From the NCBI GenBank assembly GCA_001557505.1, contig LSAX01000001.1, forward strand, positions 2,480,001-2,544,000: a stretch of DNA of 64,000 nt, read 5' to 3'. The position numbers and the translations under genes were made by a program. The notes under the pieces are model-generated. The model did not search any database, had not been told where the DNA came from, and saw only the letters and a list, made by a program, of their open reading frames with translations. Position 1 is the stretch's first letter; the number at the start of each line of letters is the position of its first letter. Below are positions 35,001 through 47,495 of the stretch, one piece after another. Source of the DNA: Reticulascus tulasneorum (taxonomy: Eukaryota > Ascomycota > Sordariomycetes > Glomerellales > Reticulascaceae).

Positions 35001-38000
35001 CTTCATACGTAGGCCCGAATTGGGCATGGGGCGATTCTGTCGCCTTGCATCCCCGGGGGGCAGATGCAGAACGTGCGAGGTGCATACTTGGTACGGGGAC
35101 GCTGTCAGCATACAGAAACTCTTTTCCGTGTGTGGTAATGACTCCTGCGAGGATGGGCACATCGCTGAATGTCCGTGGAATCCCCAACACTTTTACTGTG
35201 GGGAAGACTGTGGGTTTGCGAATCATCAGCCGCTAATGCTGTTGATGTGAAGGCTTCTATATAGAGCGCACCAAAAATCAGTCTTCAAAAGCGTTCCTGA
35301 GACCGTCGTTGTTTCTATGTGCGCTCTAATGCAGGCACCCCCGGATTTGGGATGCGGTGCGTTTGGTGTGGCTCGTAGGAGACTCGCTCTTGGTTGGTGG
35401 ACGAGTTTGACTAGATGGTGGTGGTGAGATCATTCCCAGTCGACTAGTGTGGCTCGGATGCGGATCGAGAGGATATTGGTGGGACTCTGGACAGAGAGGC
35501 CTTGGACTTCATCACCAGTCCATCGAGAGACACTCCCTGTCTCAAGGGGAGGCCAAAGTTGTGCTCTAGTCTATTTATTTTGGGACTGCTTCTTCGTTAT
35601 TCAATCTCAAGCCGTCATCGCCAGAATAGACTCGTCCCGCCTGTACGGTGCCTGGGTGCGACAAGGGTCAGCAAAGACACCGGTCCGATTGCTTCGCTCA
35701 AGCGGGTTTGAAGCCTCCAAGAACCGCAAACCCCCCGCATACCGAATTCTTGCCAATAGTTTGGTGACCGAAAATTGTGAAAGCACGATCCTGACAAGAA
35801 GATGGCTGCATGGCTTCGTCCCCCCCTTTCGCAGCCGAGGCCTCGGGATCATCACGGCAGGACGCCACTGCTCGTGCATTCCGCACTCCCATCATATCGC
35901 ATCCTGAAGGCTGGCTACCGATTGATATGTCTCCGCAAGCCTTGCCGAGAACGTGGGGACATAGCGATCGGGAGAGTTCATTTACTTGGGCCGCCTGCAG
36001 GTCTTGGTTCTCCTGGCATTTCCAGGCAGCGATGTACGTGAGAAATGTGCCGAGGTGGCCTTGAACTGTTCGTTAGCAGGAGATTCCGCCTTCGTTTCCT
36101 CGCCCGACAGGGAGCCGTGTCGGTGGATGAAGTCATCCAAGCATGCTGGTGCCCCCTGGAGTTTTGGAGGTTGCTTGGGAAACGTCATGTCACGTAGCAT
36201 GTGCGCTATGTAATGGCTGCTGATATCTACTCCGCCTGGATGCCAGTTTCCTGTGCTTGCCGTCTGTTGTTTCGGACCTTCCGAAGGATTCCCGGCAGTT
36301 CCATCCCCTCCGAAAAAGGGCCGTCAGTTTCTCATCCTCCAGTCTCTTAGTAATGATACGATCCGGGGCGCTTGGAAGTATGCGATCCCTTCGCCGATGT
36401 ACCGCCACCGATGCTGCACCGGTCGAGGGACAAGCAAGCAGTCAACTCTGTATGCCCGAGAGCTCTCCATGCTGATATGCGGACTGGCAAGCATGCATGG
36501 AACATCTCCTTCCCAGACCTCGGCCGGCCTAAAGGCATGAAAAGTAAGGGTCAGCCTGCATCATGGTGTGCTGCAGTGTTGCTGCCTTGTCGACCAAAAC
36601 TGAACAAGAACGGCGGATAGCAATAGGGGGTTTGTCTATCTCGGACAAGTTGCGCTCCAGCCTAACCCAACAGCAACTACTCATCCGTTCAAGAGTGGCT
36701 GGCACAAGTGGAGGAGAAGAGGAGGCGGCTATGCAATTGATTCATTGACGAGAGTCAACGTCATGGATGTTCGATTGGGTTACGGAACCATTTAACTCCG
36801 CTGAGGCTTCTTCCCCCATGGCGTTGGTGTGTACAGCCATCGTCTTTAACGATTACCTGATGATGCTTCCAGGCTTTCAACGAAGTCATCCGTGGCGGAC
36901 TATCTTTCCGCAAGCCTAGCTTCTTGCGGCAGCTTGTTGGATTGAGGATCTACTGGTTGGGCCTCGGTCGTAGAGTCGGGGTAGCCTCATGCCTCGAAAT
37001 ACCGAGGACCACCAGCATTCTCTAACCTTACACACATATAGCCACTCATGGTAGAGCACATTATTTACGCAGCTTTACTTGCCTCGGCATATTGCAGTTC
37101 TTGTGGCTTGAGAACTGGAGTAGAGCCGGCCTCAAACCAGTGCAGCAGTTCCCTGATGTCTCCTCGATCCTGGCACAACCACTGGCAAAGGCGAAAGAAC
37201 ATGAAGAAACGGAGTTGTATGATATTCAAGAGTTACCTTTCCATTTGATCTTTCGGAAGTTTCCAGCAATATATAAGGCGACCTTTGCTGTGGCATTCCA
37301 ACCACAATGTCCAAACACGTGAAGAGGCCCTCGTCAACACAACCTCCTCCAACCACGATATGTATATCGAAATAAATTAAAAACTAATACATGCGACCAC
37401 ATCTACTGGAGTACTAGGGATCCCGTCCGCTCTCCCATATATAAACCAGTAAGAGCCAAATTAGTAATTAGGTCGGTGACGACTAGTGAATACTTGGTGT
37501 TGCATGTAACTTTTATTTTTTTGGCGCCATCTTTTTATTTCTGGCCCTTTGGAGAAATTGAGTCGTCCAGGGAAGATATTTTGATCAGTAGATAACATAC
37601 AAAATACTCCTGGACCTGCCTTTGCCCGCCCATCAAGGGTTTTCCAGAGAAGACATTCCCTAAGACAGGCATGAGATCTGTTCGCCACCTCGGATCCATC
37701 CGGCAATACCTCGAAGTATACAACTCCAGGGTTTCCGAGAGGTTTGAGGCTATGCGATGAAAGAGAGAAAATAGTACCGAGTACTCAGAAAGGAGGAAGG
37801 CTAGCAGGGTAGCAGCAGGGACAGGTAGCTGTGGAGTGGGTTGGCAATGAATCTCTGGATGAATGAACAGTTGGAACTGCGACTGAGTGACAGCAACGAG
37901 AGATAGGGTGGTCATCGTCGTCATCATCGAAGAGGAGATACACTCTGTTGTCAATACTTTGTATTTATCATAAAAACATGTGTCTTTCGTTTCATAATGA

Positions 38001-38124
38001 GGACTATAACTCATCAAATCTTTGCAGATTCCCCGGAAACTTGAAAACATCATTACTACTGTAAAACCGCTTCTGGAATTATCCAGTTCCAACGCTTTGG
38101 TATCATAAATCCACGCTCATCCTT
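26064..38124. other. 12-kb gene-poor interval
   Basis: Between the receptor start and the sulfate permease stop I recognise no protein family, rRNA, tRNA or transposase. The longest open frames are 30365-30952 (minus, 195 codons), 26751-27305 (plus, 184 codons) and 37535-38092 (minus, 185 codons), with no motif I can name. Base composition is not strikingly A/T-rich, so it does not look like classic RIP-degraded repeat DNA. A 17-C run lies at 33674-33690. Confidence 0.5.
33674..33690. repeat. Poly-C run
   Basis: Seventeen consecutive C followed by a short CT repeat, in the gene-poor interval. Confidence 0.9.
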
Positions 38125-40760
38125 CTAGCTTGAGGATGAGCTTGCCGCTTTTGTATCAATGTCTCTCCGTGCCTCAACGTTTGCAATGGCACTCTGCAAC
38201 GCGCTCGTCAAATCAACGTGGAACAACGGCCGGTTCAGCCCGTGGACCGCAACGCCCCTTCGCCTTGTACCCAGGTCTTTGCCCGTTGGTTTAGGGCTCG
38301 AGCTTCCAACTTCCTTAATAGTATCAAGCTGGCTCTCTTCATCCATGTGCCGACTCCCCTTGAGCGTTAGCTCCTTCTCGTTTGCCTCCTTCTCTGCAAC
38401 CGCAGCAGCAGAATCCGAGCCCCCTATATCAGCGACGCTGAAGATCGACTTCCACTGGTGTTGCAGGCCATCGGAACGTTCAGTTGGGTAACCGAAGCCT
38501 GCGGCGACGAGAGCGCGCTTTGTCCAACGGTTATTTATGCAAGCAACGTGCCAATCGACGAATTCAGGCGCCGCGTAATGATCGAGTTGATTTCGGACAT
38601 CGATGAGTTGCTGCACGGATGTGAGATCCACGTTGTTAACGGAGCTGAAGTCTAGAATCACGGCCTTGAGAGTTGCTCTGTTTTCGACCGCGAGGCGCTG
38701 GGCGTCGGCCTTCTTAGCGTTCCGCGACGCACCAGGATCATTCCACGGCCTATCGCCGAGCTTTTCGTAAGACTCGAGGTTCGTTCGGCGAGTGGTAGAG
38801 AAAATGTAATTAGTTAGGTATTCGAGTGAATGGCTTGCGTTGGGATAGTTGAAGCCTTCGGAGAAGCGGTAGATGAAAATGCCTGGATAAGGGTTGTCGA
38901 GTTCGACCCCAGGATTCGAGCCGTCTCCATGATCAACGGGTAAGAAAACGTTGCGAGCAGTGTTATCTGGGGCACTGAAAGTCCCGTAATCACCAACAAT
39001 TTGACGTGGGTCGTCGCCAATGACGTGGTCCCCGATGACAGAATGGACCTTGACCTTGCCGAGGAAGCGGCCTCGGCCCCTAAGAATTCGCCAAAACAAC
39101 ATGACTGCTGATGTAATGACCGTAGCATAAATCCCGTTCTCGATCGATGAGAAGACCGTCACGAAGACACCAATGAAGAAAATGATGACCTCGAGGGGAG
39201 ATACCCGCCAGAACTGATAAACCGTGTTGGGGGGAGTGATCAGGTCGCCAACCGCGTGAATGATGACAGCCGATAGAGCAGCGCTGGGAATGTAGAAAAA
39301 CATTGCCGGCAGAGCGTAAATGGCAAGTAGGACCACAATTCCGGTGATGACACCGGCGAACGGCGTCCGGACTCCGGCCTTGGACTTGATAGCCGTGCGG
39401 CTGAAAGATCCTGTCGCGGGATAGCCGCCTAAGAAAGGAGCGAAAATGTTTGTGACCCCGATGGCAACAAACTCCTGAGACGGGTTGATCGTGTAGTTAT
39501 TAACTCGTCCGAAAGACTTCGAGATGGCGATGTGTTCGATCACAAGAACAATCACGCTGGCAGGAAGATAAGGGAGGAAGGCAGATATCAATCCAGTACT
39601 CATTCGCGGCACTCCGACGTGTTGAAAACCTGTACTGGAATAAGTCTAAATGCTCTCATAGGGATCCAGGGGGGATTCTTACCTCTTGGCACATTGCCCA
39701 AGATCTTGAACAGCGGGGATTCTCTCCTGTGCATATTGACCAACCAGCTGATCATGGTATACAACAAGATTACGAAGACGGTCCGTAATGTGCTGAGAAA
39801 GAAGAAGAGCCGTTGGTTCTGTGGAAATCGTTTGGCGGCGTAGGAACAAATAGATCGAATGACATACAGCATCGTCAGAGCCGTCAATCCCATGGCGGCG
39901 TCAATCTTCGTTTTGCCAAGATTCTTAAGCGTGTTGATGAAGACTATGTACGTGGCGTCGCGTGTTGAGAAACCCTTGATGCCCATCATGGTGGGAGTCT
40001 GGCCGACAGCAATCGAGATGGCCGATCCGGTCATGAATGCAGAGAGCGATGTTAGGGAGATGATGTTTACGATCCAACCCATGCGAATGAGCCCAATGAA
40101 CAGGACGATGGCACCTGCGATGATTGCCAAAGCCGAAGCGATCTGATGTGGCTCGTATTCCGGGTAATCAGCTTGTACATCACTGATGACATTGCCAACC
40201 AGAGTCGACATGACGGCGACAGGCTGAGGTGGAATTGTCAGATTATGTCTGGGCAATTCAGCCAAGAGAACTTACACCTATCGTGATATCTTTGGAGGTC
40301 GCAAAGAACCAGTATATCACGACGCCCATGAAAGACGAATAGAGACCAAACTCGGGGGCGAGGTTTGCAATTATGGCGTATGCCATGCCTTGAGGAACAA
40401 CGACAGCACCAACGGTTACACCTAGCGTGGCAGCATTAGATGAAACTCAGGAACTCTCAGCGGCTGCCAGAGTCACGTACCGGCAATGAAGTCTCCGAGA
40501 AACCATGTTAGATTGTAGTGTCCTATCCAAGAGGTGAAAGGGAACAAGGATTTAACATAATCCAGACAATCATCGCCATTTGGGACCATTTCCATAAACC
40601 AGTCGGCGGTTGTAGGCTCTTCCTCGACAAACGAGTCGGCTGTCTGAACTGAGAAGACAGACTCGCCACGCAACATCTCTTCCCTAGGCTCCGGTTCCTG
40701 GAGACGGATACCTAGAGCCTTGGCCAGGAGATGGCCGACTTTGGTGCTAGGACTGGACAT
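38125..40760 (-). CDS. SulP-family sulfate permease with STAS domain
   Basis: Exons on the minus strand are 40760-40481, 40421-40276, 40223-39683 and 39629-38125, giving 823 aa with consistent phases. It is a plasma-membrane sulfate transporter of the SulP/SLC26 family (yeast SUL1/SUL2, Neurospora CYS-14 type). The signature block runs from VTVGAVVVPQGMAYAIIANL through FGLYSSFMGVVIYWFFATSKDITIG, and later EFVAIGVTNIFAPFLGGYPATGSFSRTAI is diagnostic. A cytosolic STAS domain follows at about 568-703 (IFIYRFSEGFNY, VILDFSSVNNVDLTSVQQL). The C-terminal tail ends in a poly-Ser stretch. The exon junctions fall inside conserved blocks and restore them exactly, which supports the splicing. Sulfur repression through a CYS3/MetR factor would be usual, but I found no clear site upstream. 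Confidence 0.97.
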
Positions 40761-43331
40761 TTTGTCTTGCTGAGGAGGCCAGAATCCTAAAGGGGGGCTC
40801 AATGTTGCCTGTTGGGCAAAATATGAGAGAGAAGTCGAAGAGCAGAAAGAGACAGGAAAGGGTTGTCCGCGTCGTCCCAGAAGCAACTATATAGCAATCG
40901 TTGATTGGCAATAAAGCGCAAAACCTAAAAGATATGGAGAACCTAAGTTTAACTAGACTGGCGGGTGGATTTGGCAACCCGAAAGTGGGGGGGATCCCTC
41001 GGGCTATGATGTGTGTGCTTTAAATGAGCATCGATCGCACGATGAAGTCGTCCCCTTTCGGTGAATGATATTTATTCGCTGACAAGCTCGCTGGAGGGGG
41101 ACAGACAGTTGGTTCCTTGCAATTTATCCCTGCAGTGGCACCAAGAAGACGGGATTGGCGGGACCAATAATGTGCTCGTCTAGGCCGTAGGATATAATCA
41201 AGACAATGTTCTTAAGGACCTCGAGATGCAGATAGTGTGGTGACTGGGCCTTGACGCATCTTTGACGGGCAACTCTACGGAGGTATAAGTGACAAAGGAG
41301 TATCCCGGCACAAGATCTGGGGGGGCTGGCACTTTTGACTCTTTACCAGAGTGAATACCGCCAGGGAAGGAACTAAGACGACTTAATAAGCCTCTGGTTT
41401 ATCAAGCAATGGTCGAGTCTGCCAAGCGAGAGGCTCTTCGGATCCCGAGCTGCCAGGGCCAGGGCCGCCAGCCAAGAGATGTGGCGCCGGATGTTGCGGC
41501 AGACTAAGCTGGAGAGAAGCGAGAAGAAGCATAGGAGAAGCCGAGGACAAGGGTGGGAAGAAATGCTGGCGGATACCAATGACAATGGTTGAGAGCCATC
41601 GAGGGATATCAGAAAATTCGGGTTTGGGGCGAAGTTGCGGGATGATATCCAAATGGGTGCGATGTCGCCATTGTATCCTTGCCACTCGAAGCCTAGCGGA
41701 TGGTGGGTGGAGCGCGGAGACAAAAACACAATGATGATGACATGTAAGGTTTAGTCGTTTCGGGGGTAATTATAGATGGGCGTGGATGGGGCACGTATTG
41801 GTCTGTGGAAGAAGCTCCATCCCGGGTTGGGATGGGATATATTGAGTAATGTGCATCAAAAGCCGTGGGGTGGACGAGCGAGTACAGTACACACACACAT
41901 AGCAGTGTGAGTAATGTGCGCACGCGGGCGGTGTCACTGGAACATCTACCAACCGTGGCTGACGACTTTGTCGGCGGAAGAGGGTGTGGTGAGAGAGCTC
42001 AGGGCTTCCAGGAGGGAATATCTAGTGAGACATTTGGCCTTCCTCGTCCCAAGCAAATGATAGGAAAAGGCCTCGTGGCTAGGCTGGGCTGGACTGAAAG
42101 ATGGAAGACCGGCTTCTCTCATCAATCACTCAGTCGAGCTGACCGGGAATCCAAGTTGGTGATCGGTCAACCCGCGCACGCTAGAAGCCGGCGCGGGATG
42201 GGCCAGTCCACAAGCCAGCCAATGGCGTTGAGCTTTCGCAACTACTGCCGATGGTGCAATCGAGGCTAGAGCTGATGCCATGTTTGGGGCGAGAGTTCCC
42301 ACCATTTCCTCCTTAGCCTTGCGTCATTGTCATGTTCCATGTTCGCCGGAGTTAATTATGAGTCGGACTCCATATTTTCTTGAGCTGGTCTCACCGACAC
42401 TCGTCTTTAGACCCATCCACGACCTAAATGAGGTGCGGACCCTATTCTCGTGGAACACTTTGTTATGAAGGACATCCGCACCGGCTCCTTGGGATGGCGA
42501 GGTCGATGCCTGGGTGAAAGGCAACCTCGAAAGAGCTGGAGTTCGGTGGATCAGATGAATGCAACAAACAACTCAGCAAGAAACTAGCGATCATCTCTTG
42601 CGCTGTTGCTGGCGAAAAGCTTATTGCAAAGCCACACCTAGTTACATCCCCGACCTGCAGCCACAGCGACAGCCACAACAGGCTCGCCAGGAAAGCCAAC
42701 CTCCAGCTGGATTCGGTGGTTGTAGGCGGCTTTCACGTAGTCGGAAAGTACATGGAAAATATAGAAGAATTTATACTAGTATAGCAGTACCATTCAACTA
42801 CGTATGCAGTCTTCTATTTCTGTCAATAGCTACTTGGATACACAGATGCAAAAGCGGCATTGGTTTATTTTGTTTGATCTGCTCTCTTCCTCCTCAGTGA
42901 CAAACCAACCCGAAAGCAGCTCGAACGGGTCCAAGTCTTTACGTTGTAAATGGTATCAAAGAAGAAATACAATCGTACTCTATCTAGCATAGGATCAAAA
43001 TCCAGTGGTCATGTAGTATCATTATGCCGAGCTCTTGAAAAACCTTTCGTCTTCTTCTTGCAGGAGGCTTTTGCCGTCGCTCCGGAGAGTTCCAGCACCT
43101 AAAGATCGCTGGGCCGGAAACGCGAAAAAACACGACATCGCGGTTTTCGTCCCCCGCCGCCTGCGAGGTTCCGGTGCCAACCACCCCGCTCGGACCGACC
43201 GCTAAGCAGAGGACAGGTTTTCGCATGACCTCACTTGGCCGTGATACTTCCATGTATCGAACGAGCGAGAGCAGCCCCCCTGTGTAATCGAACCGCTCGT
43301 AGGGCAAGCTTAAATCAAAACCGAACTCAAA
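40761..43331. other. Divergent intergenic region
   Basis: Separates the start of the sulfate permease (-) from the start of the Bub2-like gene (+). Open frames at 41373-41729 (minus), 41865-42269 and 42559-42900 match no family. Nothing else was seen. Confidence 0.55.
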
Positions 43332-44818
43332 ATGCCGAGCCCAACGAAAGAATCAATCCCCTCACTCCCCCCAGGCCTCATGACCACCGAGCTCCAACCC
43401 CCGCCGTCGCCTCGAACTCACCGTGCGCTGAGGAAGCTGCAGTCGGCTCACAATCTCGGCGCCAAGGCGGTGAATCAACCCTCTCTTATTGCCCAGCAGC
43501 GCTTCCAGCAGCGGAACATCTCGCCTGTTCGCAGAGATGTAAGCCTTCCGCAGCACCGGTCGCCGCAACGAGGACGAGCCAACAGCGACGCCCCCGTGGT
43601 CCATCACCTCAATGCCATGGCTGGGATCAAGCGATCTACGATGGGCACCAATCCGAAATACGCGCATCTGTCGCTCCAGCAACTCATCCGGGACGGACCT
43701 CCTGCTGGAGAAGCTGTCGAGGCAGCGCTTGGTAGTGCGCGGCGCAAGGTTCTCAGTGAAGGGATCAAGAGTGACAGCGATGGCATGGTAGGAAACCCGG
43801 TATATCGCACACAACGGGAAGACAGGAGCTAAAACAAAGTTGTCTAGTCATCGCTGCGCATCTACGCTTGGCTGATTCTTCTCAATGCCCCGATCCTCCC
43901 CACCGACGACTATCTCGCCCTGATACACCGAGGAGCATCACCCGCATACTCCAAGATTCGAAACGACACCTTTCGCACCTTGACCACTGATCCGCTCTTC
44001 CGCAGACGAGTAAGCGAAGCTAGCCTCATCCGCCTGCTCAACGCGATCGCTTGGAGGCTGCACGACACAAGAGAAGAGCAGCGGAAGGACAGACCCCAGA
44101 GCAGCAGAGAGTCTCTCTCCCGTGATAGTACATCTTCCACCTCCACCATCCACTCTCACCTCCCAGCATCGTCACCAGCAGCGAAGAACCGCGCCCGGGC
44201 CTTGACTCTGACCACCGAAGGATCCGAGACAAGTGTTACTGCCGAGCCCGGCACGTATGTTCAAGGGATGAACGTCCTGGCCGCCCCTTTCTTATACGCC
44301 GCGCGAAGCGAGGCCGAGGCCTTCGTAGCGTTCCATACACTCCTTACGCGCGAGTGCCCGGGATACATACGCGGCGCGATGGATGGTGTTCATAAAGGGC
44401 TCGCCCTGGTTGACAAGGTTCTCGCGACCGTCGACTCGAAGCTCAGCAACTACTTGCTATCAAAAGGCCTCACAGCGGAGATCTACGCATTTCCATCCGT
44501 ATTAACACTCTGCGCGTGCACGCCTCCGCTTCCAGAAGTGCTTCGTCTGTGGGATTTTCTACTCGCGTACGGTCCTCACTTGAATATCCTCTGCATCGTT
44601 GCCCAACTGATGGGTATGCGAGATCAGTTGATGAGCTCCCCAAGGTACTATAACTCTATTCACCGTGGCAGACAATGATTCTAACCTATTACAGCCCCAA
44701 CAAGCTCCTACGGTCGTTTCCTTCGCTGCAGGCTGACAAAGTCGTGGAACGGACACTATGGATCATCGAACGCATACCTGATGATACATACGCAGCTATC
44801 GTGGTACACGCCCAATGA
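43332..44818 (+). CDS. BUB2: TBC-domain Rab/Ran-like GTPase-activating protein, Bub2/Cdc16 type
   Basis: Exons are 43332-43787, 43848-44644 and 44695-44818, giving 458 aa. Bub2 (Cdc16 in fission yeast), with its partner Bfa1/Byr4, switches off the Tem1/Spg1 GTPase at the spindle pole and restrains mitotic exit or septation. The TBC arginine finger is R195 in IRNDTFRTL and the glutamine finger is Q291 in YVQGMNVL. The block YAFPSVLTLCACTPPLPEV and the junction SSPSPNKLLRSFPSL are typical of this subgroup. The protein is longer than yeast Bub2 (about 306 aa): it has an extra N-terminus of roughly 150 polar residues with SP sites and a Ser-rich insert at about 225-285 between the two catalytic fingers. 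The ATG sits in a good context (CAAAATGCC). Confidence 0.93.
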
Positions 44819-46394
44819 GCCATCTTTCCCGGCGAGGAATAATATGAAGTTAGGGCGTTTGTGGGGATGGGCACCGTATAACACGGTTAGCCTTTGGATA
44901 CCGAAGAATGACTACCGATAACGGTGCGCTTCGGGAGGTGAGGAGCTTAGTCCTCGATACCATCAACCATTCTAATAACGCGGACAGTGTCTACTCAATA
45001 TCAAGAGACTATGGCCTCGGTAGGCGCTTGTCATGACTGTGGTGCCTGTGGCTTGTCCCCGAGATACTCCCGCATCCATACAGCCAACTTCGACATTAAT
45101 TTGGGCAGATTGGTCGCAACAATCTCCGAGCAAACCCACTGCTTGGCGTTGCCAACGCGACCGTGCCAAATGATGAATGTTAAATGCTCTCTTCAATACC
45201 AGGATATCTTGTAAAGGAGGCACAGGGAGTGTCGACGAGATGGCCCAGACGTATGGCGATGGAACGTTGATCCGGCAGTGCATTGCCGCCAATGGCACCC
45301 TAGGCCCAGCTATAAACTCGGTCAGACCTTCTCACCGGTATCCATCCACATGGCAGATAAGATGTTTGCTCGTCATGTTACCCATTTAGCCGCAAGGCTG
45401 GGCTCATTAGGGATGTGTATTGTTTCAGCTCTTCCCACTCGATGGAATCGCGGTCGCGGAACACCGCTCATTCTGCCGGGTGGGACGCGGTGGGATCAGG
45501 CACAAACAATATGAAAGAAATTGCACGTTCCCGTGTCATGGTGGGCGAGGGCGTGCAGATTGCCTGCATGTGTTCCTGCGTTGGATGATGACGCTCGGCA
45601 CCAGGAGGCTCGACAGCTCCGCTGGCTTAGCTGCTGGTGGCTGGATGTATTTCAGGACCCCCTGAAGGATTGACGAGATGTCTTGTGTATCAAGGGACTG
45701 GAGTCCAGAATTTGGCGGAGGATCGCCTCTGCGCCTCCTATCGTAACAGCCAGCCGCGCCTGGGAAACATCGCGATGGCGCCGCGTTGGGGGGACTTTGG
45801 ATGGAGAAAAAAAGAAACAGCTTTACCCGATCCGCCTGCCCTCTGCCAACCGTGTGCGTGTCTAAATGAATTGCCCGATATGCATCGCGTCTTATGCAAG
45901 GGCCCATAAGATCCTTGGTAATCCTTAGCCAACCATATAGCCGGTGGCCTGCCAAGCTGGTTGGTGGGCTCAACGTTGGTGTATGGCGAAACGAAACAGG
46001 TTGGGTGGAAACGGAACGGGTTGGTGTTGTTTTCTCTCACAACCTCCGTGGCCCGACTCACCAAGAGACGGAGGGATATGAGGCAATATAAGCCCTGCCC
46101 TGCCAGATTCTTGGCCAAGGAGGGTTTTCACTTTGAAAGGCTTCCAGAGGCTGATCTGCTGTGGTAGATGCTTATTATCATTGTCTAAATATTGTCTAAG
46201 GTTCCCTGTTTTCTAACTTCTATACACTCCTTCTGTGCTCTAGCATGCTATTCAACATTATCTAGGATAAACAATACCGTCTCCCAATAAGCGGCGTCAC
46301 TCACTGCGACGCGCTAATACACTCCCACCCCCCTCTGACGAATACTGAATACCATCCCTCGCTATATTCAAGAAGAAAACGATAGCCTCACAAG
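44819..46394. other. Intergenic; no gene recognised
   Basis: Overlapping short frames on both strands (45536-45973 minus, 45637-45909, 45738-46118 minus) show no known motif. The right end is presumably the promoter of the next gene. Confidence 0.55.
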
Positions 46395-47266
46395 ATGCAT
46401 CTCACGACCGTTCTTTACTTCGCTGTGGCTGGTGTGGAAGCATTGTCCGGCCAGAGTCCCAATGGGCCCTTGGCTTTTTCAAACCGCAAACGGCAGCTGC
46501 TGAGTTGCGAGCAAACATATGGCGAAGGGTCGGTAAACTGTGGTGGGCGAGATAGCTCGTTCTGTTATAAGCCGAACCTCGGACAGGTATGCGTCTATAG
46601 CTGGGAGGCAATCTGGGGTTTTCCAGGTGTTTGAGCAAGCTACTAACGCGATGGCCAACAGTCTTGTTGCTTGAGTGATTTTGGATTTTGTGAGGCAGGC
46701 TCATACTGCGCTCCGGTTGCCGGATTTTGCTGCATCGACGTACGTGATGCTGTCGTCGGGAAGGCATGGTCGTGAACGCTGACTGAGCAATATAGGGCGA
46801 AACTTTGCAGGATTGCGCGAAGGCGGCTGGATTTGACATCCCTCAGTCGTTCACTGCCACCGTGACTACCACGCTCCGGATCCCAGGGCCGAGGCCTACA
46901 ACAAGCACAGACGTCCTCACATTCCCCTCGAAGCCGACACCTAGCGGACCTGCTGTGCCGGGCAAACCTAGCCAACCCACTGTGCCGGGCAAACCTAGCC
47001 AACCCGCTGTGCCGGGCAAACCTAGCGAGCCAGACGTCCCTGGCGGAATTCCCAAGCCTACCAGCGCATCTCCGACGACCAGTAGCCCGGTGAGCAAACC
47101 GCCAGGAACCACCAGTATTGCCGCTCCATCCGTACCTGGCAGGAACTCGACTGGAACTGGCAGGCCGCCTTTTGTCACCGTCAATGCTGCCACAAGAGGG
47201 GATCAGAGCTTGCTCTTGACGAGTTTTGCATTGAGCCTCGTTGCGTTGATTGTGGCCTTCTGCTGA
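46395..47266 (+). CDS. Small Cys-rich, probably GPI-anchored surface protein
   Basis: Exons are 46395-46586, 46662-46739 and 46796-47266, giving 246 aa. The protein begins with a signal peptide (MHLTTVLYFAVAGVEALSG) and ends in a hydrophobic tail preceded by small and polar residues, the pattern for GPI attachment. The N-terminal half has about ten cysteines, including two CC pairs (CEQTYGEGSVNCG, SCCLSDFGFC, GFCCID), likely disulfide-bonded. A Thr/Ser/Pro-rich stalk follows, suited to O-mannosylation, with three and a half tandem copies of a nine-residue unit, PAVPGKPSQ. No enzymatic domain is recognised. A cell-wall or surface role is inferred from architecture only. It is convergent with the PAQR gene, with 229 bases between the stop codons. 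Confidence 0.8.
46949..47029 (+). repeat. 27-bp tandem repeat within the GPI-protein gene
   Basis: Three near-identical 27-bp units encode PxVPGKPSx, followed by a partial fourth. In-frame repeats in stalks of surface proteins commonly vary in number between strains. Confidence 0.9.
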
Positions 47267-47495
47267 GACGAAATGATGCTGGAGAACTGAATTCACTTCG
47301 AGGTGTTGGACTTTGTCATTACCATTCCCAATAGTTCCAAACACTGCGAGGAACAAATTTGTTGTTGGAAGTCGCGGCTTGAAATAGCGATATTATTTTT
47401 CGGATTGCGAAGCGCCGTTTGGGAAGTGCGCCGTAACAAAACCGAGTCGGCTAGGGTATGCTTGTAATAGCGGTTCTGTTGAAGACAAAGCAGTT

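Noticed and set aside
35262..35328. 10-bp perfect inverted repeat (TAGAGCGCAC) with a 47-nt loop
   Set aside because: One such pair is expected by chance in about 12 kb at this spacing, and no element or target duplication surrounds it.
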